Below, piece by piece: positions 30,672-39,414 of a DNA stretch of 64,000 nt (its first letter is position 1; each line of letters starts with the position of its first letter). The stretch covers positions 1,488,001 through 1,552,000 of the forward strand of contig NZ_VFOX01000001.1 in the NCBI RefSeq assembly GCF_006716345.1. The letters are read 5' to 3'. Both the position numbers and the translations under genes were made by a program. The DNA is from Microbacterium saperdae. GTDB taxonomy: Bacteria > Actinomycetota > Actinomycetes > Actinomycetales > Microbacteriaceae. A model generated the notes under the pieces. The model did no database searches, was not told where the DNA came from, and was given only the letters and a program-made list of their open reading frames with translations.

Positions 30672-31274
30672 ATGAATGCAGCGACCTCGCGTGCTCCGCG
30701 CATCGGCGTGATGGGCGGTACGTTCGACCCCATCCACCACGGGCACCTGGTCGCCGCCAGCGAGGTGGCGCATTCGTTCGACCTCGATGAGGTCGTGTTC
30801 GTGCCCACGGGCCATCCCTGGCAGAAGTCGGGGGTCACCCCCAGCGAGCACCGCTATCTGATGACGGTGATCGCGACGGCATCCAATCCGCAGTTCACGG
30901 TCAGTCGCGTGGACATCGACCGTGAGGGTCCGACCTACACGATCGACACGTTGAAGGATCTGAAGCGCGATCGCGGAGACGCAGATCTCTTCTTCATCAC
31001 CGGCGCCGACGCCGTAGCGCAAATTCTCAGTTGGAGGGACCATGATGAGTTGTGGGAGTTGGCCCACTTCGTCGCGGTCTCTCGCCCAGGACATGTCCTG
31101 AGTACTGACGGCCTCCCGAGCGACAACGTCAGCCAACTGGAAGTGCCGGCCCTGTCGATCTCCTCGACGGCCTGCCGTGAACGCGTTCGCGACGATCAGC
31201 CGGTCTGGTATCTCGTCCCCGACGGTGTCGTCCAGTACATCGCGAAGCATCATCTGTATCGGAGCAAGGCATGA
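30672..31274 (+). CDS. nadD: Nicotinate-nucleotide adenylyltransferase
   Basis: A 200-residue nucleotidyltransferase that forms deamido-NAD from NaMN and ATP. The N-terminal [20 protein letters not shown] contains the nucleotide-binding (T/H)xGH motif, and [11 protein letters not shown] near the C-terminus corresponds to the ISSTxxR motif. Its stop overlaps the next start (ATGA). The nadD-hypothetical-rsfS order is common in actinobacteria. Confidence 0.96.
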   Translation: MNAATSRAPRIGVMGGTFDPIHHGHLVAASEVAHSFDLDEVVFVPTGHPWQKSGVTPSEHRYLMTVIATASNPQFTVSRVDIDREGPTYTIDTLKDLKRDRGDADLFFITGADAVAQILSWRDHDELWELAHFVAVSRPGHVLSTDGLPSDNVSQLEVPALSISSTACRERVRDDQPVWYLVPDGVVQYIAKHHLYRSKA

Positions 31275-32425
31275 GTACATCGGATCAGCAGGAGCAGGGT
31301 CCGCTGACGCGTAAGCAGCTGCGGGAGATCCGGCTGACGGGTTCGACGCCGGTCATCACCCCAGAGGATGCCGCTGCGGCGGCCACCGCCGATATGGTCG
31401 TGCCCCCGGCGCCTCCGCTGCCGCAGCAGGCAGAGTCCTTGGAGGTCACGCCCGCCCCCGCCGTGGCGAACGACGCGGACGCCGATGTCGATCACGCTCC
31501 GCTCACCCGCCGTCAGGCGCGCGCCCAGGAGCGCGTGCGTACCGCTTCTGTTCCCGTGGTCGGTGCCGAGACGGAGTCCGGGTCGGACGAGGTCGCTCAC
31601 GAGGCCTCTCCGGCCGAAGAGGCTCCGGTCGCGGAGGAGGCGGCTGTCGCCGATTCTCCGGCCATCGTGTCGGCCGTCCCCGATTTCGCCCGCCCGGTGC
31701 CCTCCGACGTCGACGACGACGATGAAGGCGTCGACGACATCGCCACAGTCGAGCCGGTGAGCGCCGTGAGCGCTGCGGACTCGGTCGGCGAGGTGCCGCT
31801 CGAGGTCGTCGACGAGCCCGCTGACGACGTCGCCGCTCTCGGACTCGACAGCGACGAGGGCGCGGATGACGTGCTCGCCGATGTCGCCGACACGGACGAC
31901 GACGTGCGGCAGGGCGAGCGCCCCACCGTGAATCCCGCGTTCGGAGAAGAACTCCTCGGCGACACGGCGGATGCCCCCGCCCCATTCACCCCTTCGTTCG
32001 ACGAGCTTCTCTCGGTCAGCGATTCCACCGGCTCTCAGCACATCGCGCCGAGCGCCCTCATCTTCACGCCGTCGCCCGGTGAAGGTTCCCTCTCCGGACC
32101 GGTCGCGTCCACGGGTGAGATCCTGGTCACGGGTTCCTACGAGCTGCCTCAGGGCATCGGCTCGCAGGGGCATGCGCACGGCACGACAGACGGCAAGGAG
32201 GTGGACGCCGTACTCATCGACGGCGAGCTGCCTCCCGCGTCCTCACCCACGCCGATCGCGGCGAGCTCCGCGGTCAGTACCATCAAGCCCGCCGGCGAGG
32301 TGATTCGTCCCCCCGCGCCAGAAAAGGGCAACAAGCTCATGCTCATCCTGGCGATCACGGCCGGCGGCCTCGCGCTCGCCCTGGGCGTCGTCCTCATTTT
32401 CGCCTTCACTACGAATGTGTTCTGA
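31271..32425 (+). CDS. Acidic membrane-anchored hypothetical protein
   Basis: A 384-residue protein without a recognised domain. It starts with [15 protein letters not shown], and a related motif [15 protein letters not shown] occurs near residue 76. The middle is a long acidic, disordered-looking region rich in Asp, Glu, Ala and Val. A single C-terminal transmembrane helix (about 355-380) is followed by only a few residues, so the bulk is probably cytoplasmic and tail-anchored. It lies between nadD and rsfS with overlaps on both sides. Confidence 0.82.
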   Translation: MSTSDQQEQGPLTRKQLREIRLTGSTPVITPEDAAAAATADMVVPPAPPLPQQAESLEVTPAPAVANDADADVDHAPLTRRQARAQERVRTASVPVVGAETESGSDEVAHEASPAEEAPVAEEAAVADSPAIVSAVPDFARPVPSDVDDDDEGVDDIATVEPVSAVSAADSVGEVPLEVVDEPADDVAALGLDSDEGADDVLADVADTDDDVRQGERPTVNPAFGEELLGDTADAPAPFTPSFDELLSVSDSTGSQHIAPSALIFTPSPGEGSLSGPVASTGEILVTGSYELPQGIGSQGHAHGTTDGKEVDAVLIDGELPPASSPTPIAASSAVSTIKPAGEVIRPPAPEKGNKLMLILAITAGGLALALGVVLIFAFTTNVF

Positions 32426-32802
32426 TGCAATCACCTGAAACTGCCGAAGAAATGCTGCGTATCGCCGCAGACGCCGCCGCATCCAAGGGCGGCGAAGACC
32501 TCGTCGCCCTGAATGTGTCGGAACCGCTTCCGCTCGTCGACATCTTCCTTCTCGTCACCGGTAACAGCGAGCGCAACGTCGCCGCCATCGCCGACGAGGT
32601 CGAGGACAAACTCCTGGAATCCGGCCACAAGCGCGTGCGCCGCGAGGGACGAGCGGAATCCCGCTGGATCCTCCTGGACTTCGGCGACCTGATCGTCCAC
32701 GTCTTCCACCAGGAGGAGCGGGTCTACTACGGCCTCGAGCGCCTCTGGAAGGACTGCCCGGTCGTCCCGATCGAGCTTGCGGAGCCTGTCGCGGGAGAGT
32801 GA
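32425..32802 (+). CDS. rsfS: Ribosome silencing factor
   Basis: A 125-residue RsfS/Iojap-family protein. It binds L14 and blocks joining of ribosomal subunits under nutrient stress. The family pattern is seen in VSEPLPLVDIFLLVTGNSERNVAAIADEVEDKL and WILLDFGDLIVHVFHQEERVYYGLERLW. The ATG overlaps the preceding stop by 1 nt (TGATG). Confidence 0.95.
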   Translation: MQSPETAEEMLRIAADAAASKGGEDLVALNVSEPLPLVDIFLLVTGNSERNVAAIADEVEDKLLESGHKRVRREGRAESRWILLDFGDLIVHVFHQEERVYYGLERLWKDCPVVPIELAEPVAGE

Positions 32803-32813
32803 CTCCCACGGAT

Positions 32814-32852
32814 CGCCGCCCCCGGACTGCGACAGCAGCTCCGGGGGCGGCG
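32814..32852. terminator. Bidirectional terminator between rsfS and the ABC ATPase gene
   Basis: A perfect 13-bp GC-rich inverted repeat (32814-32826 / 32840-32852). The 13-nt loop can extend the stem by CTGC/GCAG. It sits between the convergent ends at 32802 and 32860. Confidence 0.8.
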
Positions 32853-32859
32853 ACTCATG

Positions 32860-34527
32860 TCAGGCCGACAATGCCGTGCGTCGCTGCAGCATGCCTCGTT
32901 CGGCGCGCGTCTGCGGGGGGATCGCCGACAGCAGCGACCGCGTGTAGGGGTGCGACGGGTGGCGATACACCTCTTCGGTGTCCCCGATCTCGACCATGTT
33001 GCCCAGATACATCACGGCGACGCGGTCGGCGATGTGGCGCACCAGCGAGAGGTCATGGGCGATGAAGACGATCGACATGCCCAGGCGTTCGCGCAGATCG
33101 CACAGCAGGTCGATGATCTGCGCGCGGATCGAGACGTCGAGCGCGGAGACGGGTTCGTCGCACACGAGCACGTCAGGGTGCAGTGCGAGGGCGCGGGCGA
33201 TTCCGATGCGCTGGCGCTGTCCGCCGGAGAACTGATGCGGGAAACGCGAGCCCATCTCGGGTGTGAGTCCGACGAGCTCGAGCAGTTCCGCGACCCGTTC
33301 GCGACGGGTCGCGGGGGTTCCCGATCTGTTCGCCGCCAGAGGTTCGGCGATGATCTGCTGCACGGTCATGCGCGGATTCAGTGACATGTACGGGTCCTGG
33401 AAGACCATCTGCACGCCTCGGCGGAGGATCTTGCGATCCCGCAGGCGACCGCGGGTCACGTCCTGATCGCGGTAGCTCAGCGTGCCGGCATCCGGTGTGT
33501 CGAGGCCGACCAGCATCCGCGCCAGCGTGGACTTGCCGCTTCCGGACTCGCCGACGATCGCGAGGATCTCCCCGCTCCGCAGGTGCAGGTCGACTCCGGC
33601 GACGGCGGCGACGCGATGTGCACGGCGGCCGCTGCCCGAGCGGAACGTGCGCTCCAGGCCTCGGCCCTCGAGGATCGGCGGCGCGTCCACGTCTCCGTTC
33701 GCCGCGCTCACGTCGCGCGGCATGGAGTGCAGCAGCTGCTTCGTGTAGTCATGCTGCGGTGCGGTGAGCACGTTGTCGGCGCTACCGGCCTCGACGATGC
33801 GCCCTGAGCGCATCACGGCGACCTGGTCTGCCACCTCCATCACGACTCCGAGATCGTGGGTGATGAGCAGGATGCCCATGCCCAGGCGTTCGCGCAGCGA
33901 GAGCAGCAGATCGAGGATCTGGGCCTGCACCGTGACGTCGAGAGCGGTGGTCGGCTCGTCCGCGATGATGAGGTCGGGCTCCAGCGCGATGGCCATCGCG
34001 ATGAGGATGCGTTGGCGCTGCCCGCCGGAGAACTGGTGGGGGAAGTCGCGCACCCGCTTGTCGGGCGTGGGGATGCCGACCAGACCGAGGAGCTCGACGG
34101 CGCGCTTCTCGGCTGCTCGTCGACTCACGGTGCGGTGCGCACGGATGAGGTCGATGATCTGGTCCCCGATGCTCAGCACGGGGTTCAGGGCGGAGAGGGC
34201 ATCCTGCATCACCAGGCTCACCTGCACTCCGCGCAGGCGGCGATGCTGTTCGGCGCTCAGCGACAGGAGGTCCGTGCCGTTGAGACTCATGCTCTCGGCA
34301 TCGACATCGCCCTTGTCGATCAGACCCATGATCGCTCGCGCCGTCATCGACTTCCCCGAGCCGGATTCCCCCAGCAGCGCGAAGACTTCGCCGCGGTGCA
34401 CGGTCAAGTCGATGCCGTCGACGACGCGATTGCGGCGACCGTCGCTGGACAGCGTCACGGTGAGGCCGTGAACGTCGAGGACGATGCCATGCGCAGGTGC
34501 TGACGAGTTCTCCATGGATGTCATCAT
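32860..34527 (-). CDS. Fused double ATP-binding subunit of peptide ABC transporter (divergent to permease operon)
   Basis: A 555-residue protein with two ABC ATPase domains. Domain 1 has Walker A GESGSGKS, signature FSGGQRQR and Walker B LIIADEPTTALD. Domain 2 has GESGSGKS, FSGGQRQR and VLVCDEPVSALD. Each is followed by the oligopeptide-transporter C-terminal segment. It is transcribed away from the operon that encodes a binding protein and two permeases without an ATPase, so it is almost certainly their motor. The ATG at 34527 was preferred because AGGGAG lies 9 nt upstream. ATGs at 34524 and 34515 are alternatives. Confidence 0.92.
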   Translation of the reverse strand: MMTSMENSSAPAHGIVLDVHGLTVTLSSDGRRNRVVDGIDLTVHRGEVFALLGESGSGKSMTARAIMGLIDKGDVDAESMSLNGTDLLSLSAEQHRRLRGVQVSLVMQDALSALNPVLSIGDQIIDLIRAHRTVSRRAAEKRAVELLGLVGIPTPDKRVRDFPHQFSGGQRQRILIAMAIALEPDLIIADEPTTALDVTVQAQILDLLLSLRERLGMGILLITHDLGVVMEVADQVAVMRSGRIVEAGSADNVLTAPQHDYTKQLLHSMPRDVSAANGDVDAPPILEGRGLERTFRSGSGRRAHRVAAVAGVDLHLRSGEILAIVGESGSGKSTLARMLVGLDTPDAGTLSYRDQDVTRGRLRDRKILRRGVQMVFQDPYMSLNPRMTVQQIIAEPLAANRSGTPATRRERVAELLELVGLTPEMGSRFPHQFSGGQRQRIGIARALALHPDVLVCDEPVSALDVSIRAQIIDLLCDLRERLGMSIVFIAHDLSLVRHIADRVAVMYLGNMVEIGDTEEVYRHPSHPYTRSLLSAIPPQTRAERGMLQRRTALSA

Positions 34528-34548
34528 GCCAGTATTCTCCCTCAGAAT

Positions 34549-34566
34549 TGTTTCGAACAGGAAACA
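34549..34566. promoter_or_regulatory. Perfect dyad in the divergent transporter/operon control region
   Basis: TGTTTC-N6-GAAACA, an 18-bp symmetric site just upstream of the minus-strand ATPase gene. It is a candidate operator for the Lrp-type regulator at 41522 or another regulator. Confidence 0.45.
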
Positions 34567-34591
34567 TCTCAGCCGAATTTCATCATCAAGG

Positions 34592-34620
34592 TTGACATCT
34601 GCGCCGAAATCATCGAGATT
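34592..34620 (+). promoter_or_regulatory. Promoter of the dipeptidase-transporter operon
   Basis: Consensus -35 TTGACA (34592-34597), 17-nt spacer, and GAGATT (34615-34620) as a weak -10. A dyad GAGATT-N7-AATCTC (34615-34633) covers the -10 and start point, so repressor binding there would block transcription. Confidence 0.5.
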
Positions 34621-34630
34621 CGAGTGAAAT

Positions 34631-34651
34631 CTCCCGAACATCGCTCGGGAG
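34631..34651. promoter_or_regulatory. Perfect dyad in the operon leader
   Basis: CTCCCGA-N7-TCGGGAG, 36 nt before the GTG of the dipeptidase gene. It could be an operator or an RNA hairpin in the 5' leader. Confidence 0.4.
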
Positions 34652-34686
34652 TCGCACCCGCATCATCGAACCGAAGGAGCGCATCC

Positions 34687-35895
34687 GTGCTCGAAAAAGC
34701 AGACCGCTACACCGGCTACACCGCCTATGAGTACCTCGAGGCGGGCAAGGACTATCGCGAGTTCCGTTACGCCAAGCAGATCGGCCGGGTTCCGGCCTAT
34801 GAAGGGCTGGAACTCAGCGATGCGCAGAAGGAGCGCACCGAGCGCCTGCTGCGCGAGGAGACCGTGATCTCCCTGCACGAGCACGTCCAGGTCTTTCCCG
34901 AAGACATGGGGGAGCTGCGCGACCACATCCGCCAGGGCCGCGAACCCACCGGCTACCAGGGCCTCGCTCGCTCGGGTCTGACCGCTGTCTTCGACAACGG
35001 CATGGACGGCACCTGCTGCATCTCGAGCGACGCCGGGTGGAAGTACCAGGACGTCCTGTTCGACCTCGGCGTGCGCATGGCGGACCTCGCGCACCAGGAC
35101 TTCGTGATCAAGGCCGAGTCGATCAAGGACATCCGTCACGCGGCGGAGACCGGACGCGTCGCGCACATCTTCGCGCTCGAGGCCTCCACCATGATCGAGA
35201 ACGAGGTCGACCGTCTCGACGTGCTCTACGGCTTCGGCGTGCGTCAGATGGGCATCGCCTACTCGGAGGCGAACATGCTGGGCGGTGGGCTCAAGGAGCG
35301 CGGCGACGGCGGACTGACCTACTTCGGCGAGCGCGCCGTCGAACGCATGAACAAGTTGGGCATCGCGATCGACATCTCGCACTCGGGTGACCAGACCTGT
35401 CTCGATGTCATCGCGCACTCGAAGGTCCCGGTGTTCATCACGCACGCCGGCGCCCGCGGGTTGTGGCCGACCAACCGCATGAAGACGGATGAGACGATCA
35501 TCGAGTGCGCCAAGCGCGGCGGTGTGATCGGCATCGAGGCGGCACCGCACACGACCATCTCGCCGCAGCACCCGAAGCACTCGCTGGAATCCGTCATGGA
35601 CCACTTCCAGTACTGTGTCGACCTGGTGGGTCTGGAGCATGTGAGCTTCGGCCCCGACACCCTGTTCGGCGACCACGTCGGCCTGCACGATGCGTTCTCG
35701 TCGAACCTGTCGCTCGGCCAGGCGCACGCCAACGTCGAGTACGAGAAGCAGCCGTACGTCGACGGGATCGAGAACCCTGCCGAGGCGTTCTACAACATCA
35801 TCGGCTGGCTTGTGAAGCACGACTACTCCGACGACGAGATTCGCGCCGTCGTCGGTGGCAACACCATGCGCGTACTCGAGGAGGTTTGGGTCTGA
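34687..35895 (+). CDS. Peptidase M19 (membrane dipeptidase-like) protein
   Basis: A 402-residue amidohydrolase-fold protein of family M19, which cleaves dipeptides, including some with D-residues, using two zinc ions. The expected ligands are seen at Glu165 (FALEAST), His232 (DISHSG), His253 (ITHAGARG) and Asp324 (FGPDTLFGDH). The first motif, normally HxD, reads LHEHVQ (His64, His66), which is unusual. There is no signal peptide, so despite the family name it should be cytosolic and act on imported substrate. The GTG start follows AAGGAG. Its stop overlaps the next gene by 1 nt. Confidence 0.87.
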   Translation: MLEKADRYTGYTAYEYLEAGKDYREFRYAKQIGRVPAYEGLELSDAQKERTERLLREETVISLHEHVQVFPEDMGELRDHIRQGREPTGYQGLARSGLTAVFDNGMDGTCCISSDAGWKYQDVLFDLGVRMADLAHQDFVIKAESIKDIRHAAETGRVAHIFALEASTMIENEVDRLDVLYGFGVRQMGIAYSEANMLGGGLKERGDGGLTYFGERAVERMNKLGIAIDISHSGDQTCLDVIAHSKVPVFITHAGARGLWPTNRMKTDETIIECAKRGGVIGIEAAPHTTISPQHPKHSLESVMDHFQYCVDLVGLEHVSFGPDTLFGDHVGLHDAFSSNLSLGQAHANVEYEKQPYVDGIENPAEAFYNIIGWLVKHDYSDDEIRAVVGGNTMRVLEEVWV

Positions 35896-37514
35896 TGAAA
35901 CACAGCAAGTTCCTTGCCCTGAGCGCGGCCGCGGCTCTCGCCGTCGGTCTCGCCGGGTGCGCCCCGTCCGCGCCGGAGCCGGGGGAGTCCTCGGGCAGCA
36001 CCGGCCCGAGCGACGAGACGATCAGCATCGGCACGACGACAGATGTGGTCAACTTCAACCCGGTTCTCGGCAACAGCCGGACCGACTCGTGGATCACGAA
36101 CCTGATGTATCCGCACCTGCTGAGCATCAGCGAGGACGGCACCAAGGAGGCCCACGTGGCCACCGATTGGGGCTACGTGGACGACACCACCGGCTTCTAC
36201 GAGATCCGCGACGATCTCACCTGGAGCGATGGTGAGCCGCTCACGGCCGAAGACGTGGCGTGGACCCTGAACGCGGTCAAGCGCGATCAGGCTCCCGGTA
36301 CCTTCTACGGTCAGCTCGGCAACCTCGACACGGCGACGGCCGTGTCGGACACCCGCGTCGAGCTCACGCTCACGCAGCCCGACTCCTCGATCATCGAGGA
36401 GATCGGCTTCTGGGGCGTCGTGGTGCCGAAGCACGTCTTCGACCCCCAGGGGTCGATCGCCGAGTTCGCGAACGACGGCAGCGACGGCGGCTGGGTCGGC
36501 ATGGGCCCGTTCATCATGAGCGACTTCCAGGTCGGCCAGCACTACACGCTCGAGCGCGTCGAGGACTACCCGCTGGTCGACGGCGGCGTCCCGGGACCTG
36601 CGGAAGTCGTCTACCGCGTGTATCCGGACGTGAACACCGAGATCCTCGCCCTGCAGAGCGGCGAGATCGACGTGATCGCGAACGCGCTCCCGCCGGCGCA
36701 GGTCGAACAGCTCAGCAATACCGACGGCCTGCAGGTCATCGAGGCACCGGGACTCGGCTACGCGCACCTGGTCTACAACATGGACAAGCCCGACCTCGCG
36801 AAGACCGAGGTGCGCCAGGCGCTCGCCCACGCGGTGGACTACGACGCGATCCGCACCGTGGTGCTGCAGGGCCAGGCCGTCTCGACGGGCTCCAGCGCGC
36901 TGATGCCGGTGCTCGCCAAGTACTACGACGACTCGGTGACCGAATACGAGTTCGATCCCGAGAAGTCGCGCGAGCTCATGGAGAAGGCCGGCTACACGGC
37001 AGACGCCAGCGGCGACTTCCCGGTCTCGTTCCGTCTGATCTACTCGCTGCAGGACAGCGTCACCAGCCAGTGGGCGCAGATGGTGAAGGACAGCGCGGCG
37101 GAGGCAGGCATCACGATCGAGCTGCAGGGGACGGAGCGCAACACGTACCTGGCGCAGACGAGTGAGGGTGACTACGACATCTATGCGGGCAACTTCGCGA
37201 TCATGGACGACCCGGTCACGAACTTCGCACTGTCGTACCTTCCCGGGGGAGCGATCAACTACACCCACGTGGATGATTCCGACCTCAACGCCCTGATCGA
37301 AGAGGGCATGATGACGTTCGACGAGGACGACAAGATCTCGATCATGCGCGAGGCGAACAAGATCGTGCACGAGCAGGTCTACGACAACATCATGTACACG
37401 CAGAACCTGTTCTTCGCCGCCAGCGACGAGTGGGCCGGCTTCATCTCGAAGCCGAGTGAACTGCTCTCGATCGTGAACCCGCTCTCGCTCGCGAGCGCGC
37501 ACCCGGTCGAGTAA
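35895..37514 (+). CDS. ABC transporter substrate-binding lipoprotein (peptide family)
   Basis: A 539-residue family-5 solute-binding protein. The signal peptide ends in a lipobox LAGC near residue 20, so it is membrane-anchored outside the cell. DDLTWSDGEPLTAEDVAWTLNAVKRDQ and EVRQALAHAVDYDAIRTVV are family landmarks. The start is coupled to the M19 gene by a TGATG overlap. It should capture the substrate that the surrounding hydrolases cleave. Confidence 0.92.
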   Translation: MKHSKFLALSAAAALAVGLAGCAPSAPEPGESSGSTGPSDETISIGTTTDVVNFNPVLGNSRTDSWITNLMYPHLLSISEDGTKEAHVATDWGYVDDTTGFYEIRDDLTWSDGEPLTAEDVAWTLNAVKRDQAPGTFYGQLGNLDTATAVSDTRVELTLTQPDSSIIEEIGFWGVVVPKHVFDPQGSIAEFANDGSDGGWVGMGPFIMSDFQVGQHYTLERVEDYPLVDGGVPGPAEVVYRVYPDVNTEILALQSGEIDVIANALPPAQVEQLSNTDGLQVIEAPGLGYAHLVYNMDKPDLAKTEVRQALAHAVDYDAIRTVVLQGQAVSTGSSALMPVLAKYYDDSVTEYEFDPEKSRELMEKAGYTADASGDFPVSFRLIYSLQDSVTSQWAQMVKDSAAEAGITIELQGTERNTYLAQTSEGDYDIYAGNFAIMDDPVTNFALSYLPGGAINYTHVDDSDLNALIEEGMMTFDEDDKISIMREANKIVHEQVYDNIMYTQNLFFAASDEWAGFISKPSELLSIVNPLSLASAHPVE

Positions 37515-37546
37515 CAACCACCGAAATCTCGAGGAAGGTCGCCCGG

Positions 37547-38509
37547 GTGTCCCGAGCATCGTTCATTCTCCGTCGCGCAGGTCGAGGTCTGCTCACGATC
37601 TGGTTCGCCGTGACCGTGACGTTCCTGCTCCTGCGGCTGCTGCCCGGTGACCCTGCACTGGCGCTGGCGAGTCCGAACATGACGGATGCCATCCGGGCGA
37701 CCATCCTCGAGCAGTACGGGCTGGATCAGCCCTTGATCGTGCAATACGGCCTGTACATGTGGCAGCTGCTGCAGGGGAACCTGGGTATCTCGTTCACCCA
37801 GTCGATTCCCGTTCTCGACGTTCTCCTGCAGCGTCTGCCCTGGACACTGCTGCTGACCATCACGGCACTCGTGCTGACGATCATCATCGGCATCCCGCTC
37901 GGTGTCGCGGCGGCATCCCACAAGGGGCGCTTCATCGACCGCGCCGTGCAGATCATCGGGGTGACGGGGCAGTCGCTGTTCGTCCCGAGCGTCGCGATCC
38001 TGCTGCTGTTCGTGTTCGGTCTGAACCTCGGATGGTTCCCGATCGGCGGCGCGTACACGAACAACACCTACGGACTCGAGTGGTATCTGAGTGTCGCGCA
38101 GCACCTGGTGCTGCCTGCGGTGTCGCTCATGCTCATCCAGGTCGGCTCCTACGTGCTCACGATGCGCTCGACGCTGATCGAGACGCTCGGCGAGGACTAC
38201 ATCCTCCTCGCGAAGGCGAACGGACTCCGCGGCCGGCGCATCCTCTGGAAGCACGCGTTGCGCAACGCGCTGCTGCCCACGACCACCCTGATCGGCCTGC
38301 AGCTCGGGTTCCTGGTCGGCGGCGCCGTGCTGACCGAGACCGTGTTCGCCTACCCGGGCATCGGACGCGGCATCTACGAAGCCGTCACCCAGCTCGACTT
38401 CCCGGTGCTGCAGGGCGCCTTCCTGATGCTCGCCGCCACCGTGGTGGTCGCGAACACGCTCACCGACATCGTCTACGGCTACTTGGACCCGAGAGTGAAG
38501 ACCTCATGA
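37547..38509 (+). CDS. ABC transporter permease (DppB-like)
   Basis: A 320-residue permease with six predicted membrane segments. It has the N-terminal LRLLPGDPALALASPNMTD segment and the EAA-like loop LGEDYILLAKANGLRGRRILWKHALRN. The GTG start follows GAGGAAGG. It overlaps the next permease by ATGA. Confidence 0.92.
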   Translation: MSRASFILRRAGRGLLTIWFAVTVTFLLLRLLPGDPALALASPNMTDAIRATILEQYGLDQPLIVQYGLYMWQLLQGNLGISFTQSIPVLDVLLQRLPWTLLLTITALVLTIIIGIPLGVAAASHKGRFIDRAVQIIGVTGQSLFVPSVAILLLFVFGLNLGWFPIGGAYTNNTYGLEWYLSVAQHLVLPAVSLMLIQVGSYVLTMRSTLIETLGEDYILLAKANGLRGRRILWKHALRNALLPTTTLIGLQLGFLVGGAVLTETVFAYPGIGRGIYEAVTQLDFPVLQGAFLMLAATVVVANTLTDIVYGYLDPRVKTS

Positions 38510-39405
38510 CCGCTCCGATTCCCTCCTCCGAGACCCTCGCTCCCAGCGAGCCGACCGCCGCAGGAAGCGAGCGCGCCAGCGCCCACACCTGGCGTGCGTT
38601 CCGACGCGACCCGCTCGGCATGATCTCCCTGGGACTGCTGATCCTGCTCGTGATCATCGCTCTCGCGGCACCCCTGATCGCCCCGTACCCCGCCAGCTAC
38701 GGCCCTGACGTGCTGCGTCCCCCGAGCGGTGACCACTGGTTCGGCACCGACGCCCTCGGACGCGACGTGTTCTCCGAGGTCATCTGGGGTACGCAGCAGA
38801 GCGTGCTCGTCGCGGTCGCGGCATCCGTGATCGCCATCATCTTCGGCACGATCATCGCTGTGGTCGGTGCGTACTTCCGGCGCTTGGACAGCTTCATCAG
38901 CGTGATCGTCGACATGACGCTCTCGCTGCCCGTGCTCCCGTTGATGATCCTCATCGCCGCGCTGGTCGGTCCGAGCACCTCGACGATCATCTTCGTGGTC
39001 GCGGCGTTCTCGTGGCCCGAGGTGACCAGACTCGTCCGCTCGCAGGCGCTCACCGTCGTCGGGCTCCCGTACGTCGACGCGTCTCGGCTCATGACGACCT
39101 CGCCGCTGTGGATCATCACCCGCCACGTGCTGCCGGCTGTGACGCCGGTCGTGGTCGTCTCTGTCGTGGTGACCGCCTCGCGTGCCGTGCTGTCGGCGGC
39201 GGGGCTCGCGTTCCTCGGGCTCGGAGATCCGACCACCTGGTCGTGGGGACGGATCCTCTACGAGGCCCAGCAGGCCGGGGCCATGGTCAGCGCGTGGTGG
39301 CTGACGCTGTTCCCGTCGATCGCGATCCTGATCCTGGTGCTCTCGGCGACGCTGCTCTCCATCTCGTACAACGACGCGCGCAACCCGCGTCATCTCGCCC
39401 GCTAG
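38506..39405 (+). CDS. ABC transporter permease (DppC-like)
   Basis: A 299-residue permease with a 50-residue hydrophilic N-terminus, then the DppC hallmark DHWFGTDALGRDVFSEVIWGTQQS and about five further membrane segments. It forms the channel with the 37547 product and is powered by the divergent ATPase at 32860. The ATGA overlap with the upstream permease implies coupled translation. Confidence 0.92.
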   Translation: MTAPIPSSETLAPSEPTAAGSERASAHTWRAFRRDPLGMISLGLLILLVIIALAAPLIAPYPASYGPDVLRPPSGDHWFGTDALGRDVFSEVIWGTQQSVLVAVAASVIAIIFGTIIAVVGAYFRRLDSFISVIVDMTLSLPVLPLMILIAALVGPSTSTIIFVVAAFSWPEVTRLVRSQALTVVGLPYVDASRLMTTSPLWIITRHVLPAVTPVVVVSVVVTASRAVLSAAGLAFLGLGDPTTWSWGRILYEAQQAGAMVSAWWLTLFPSIAILILVLSATLLSISYNDARNPRHLAR

Positions 39406-39414
39406 GAGCCCGAC

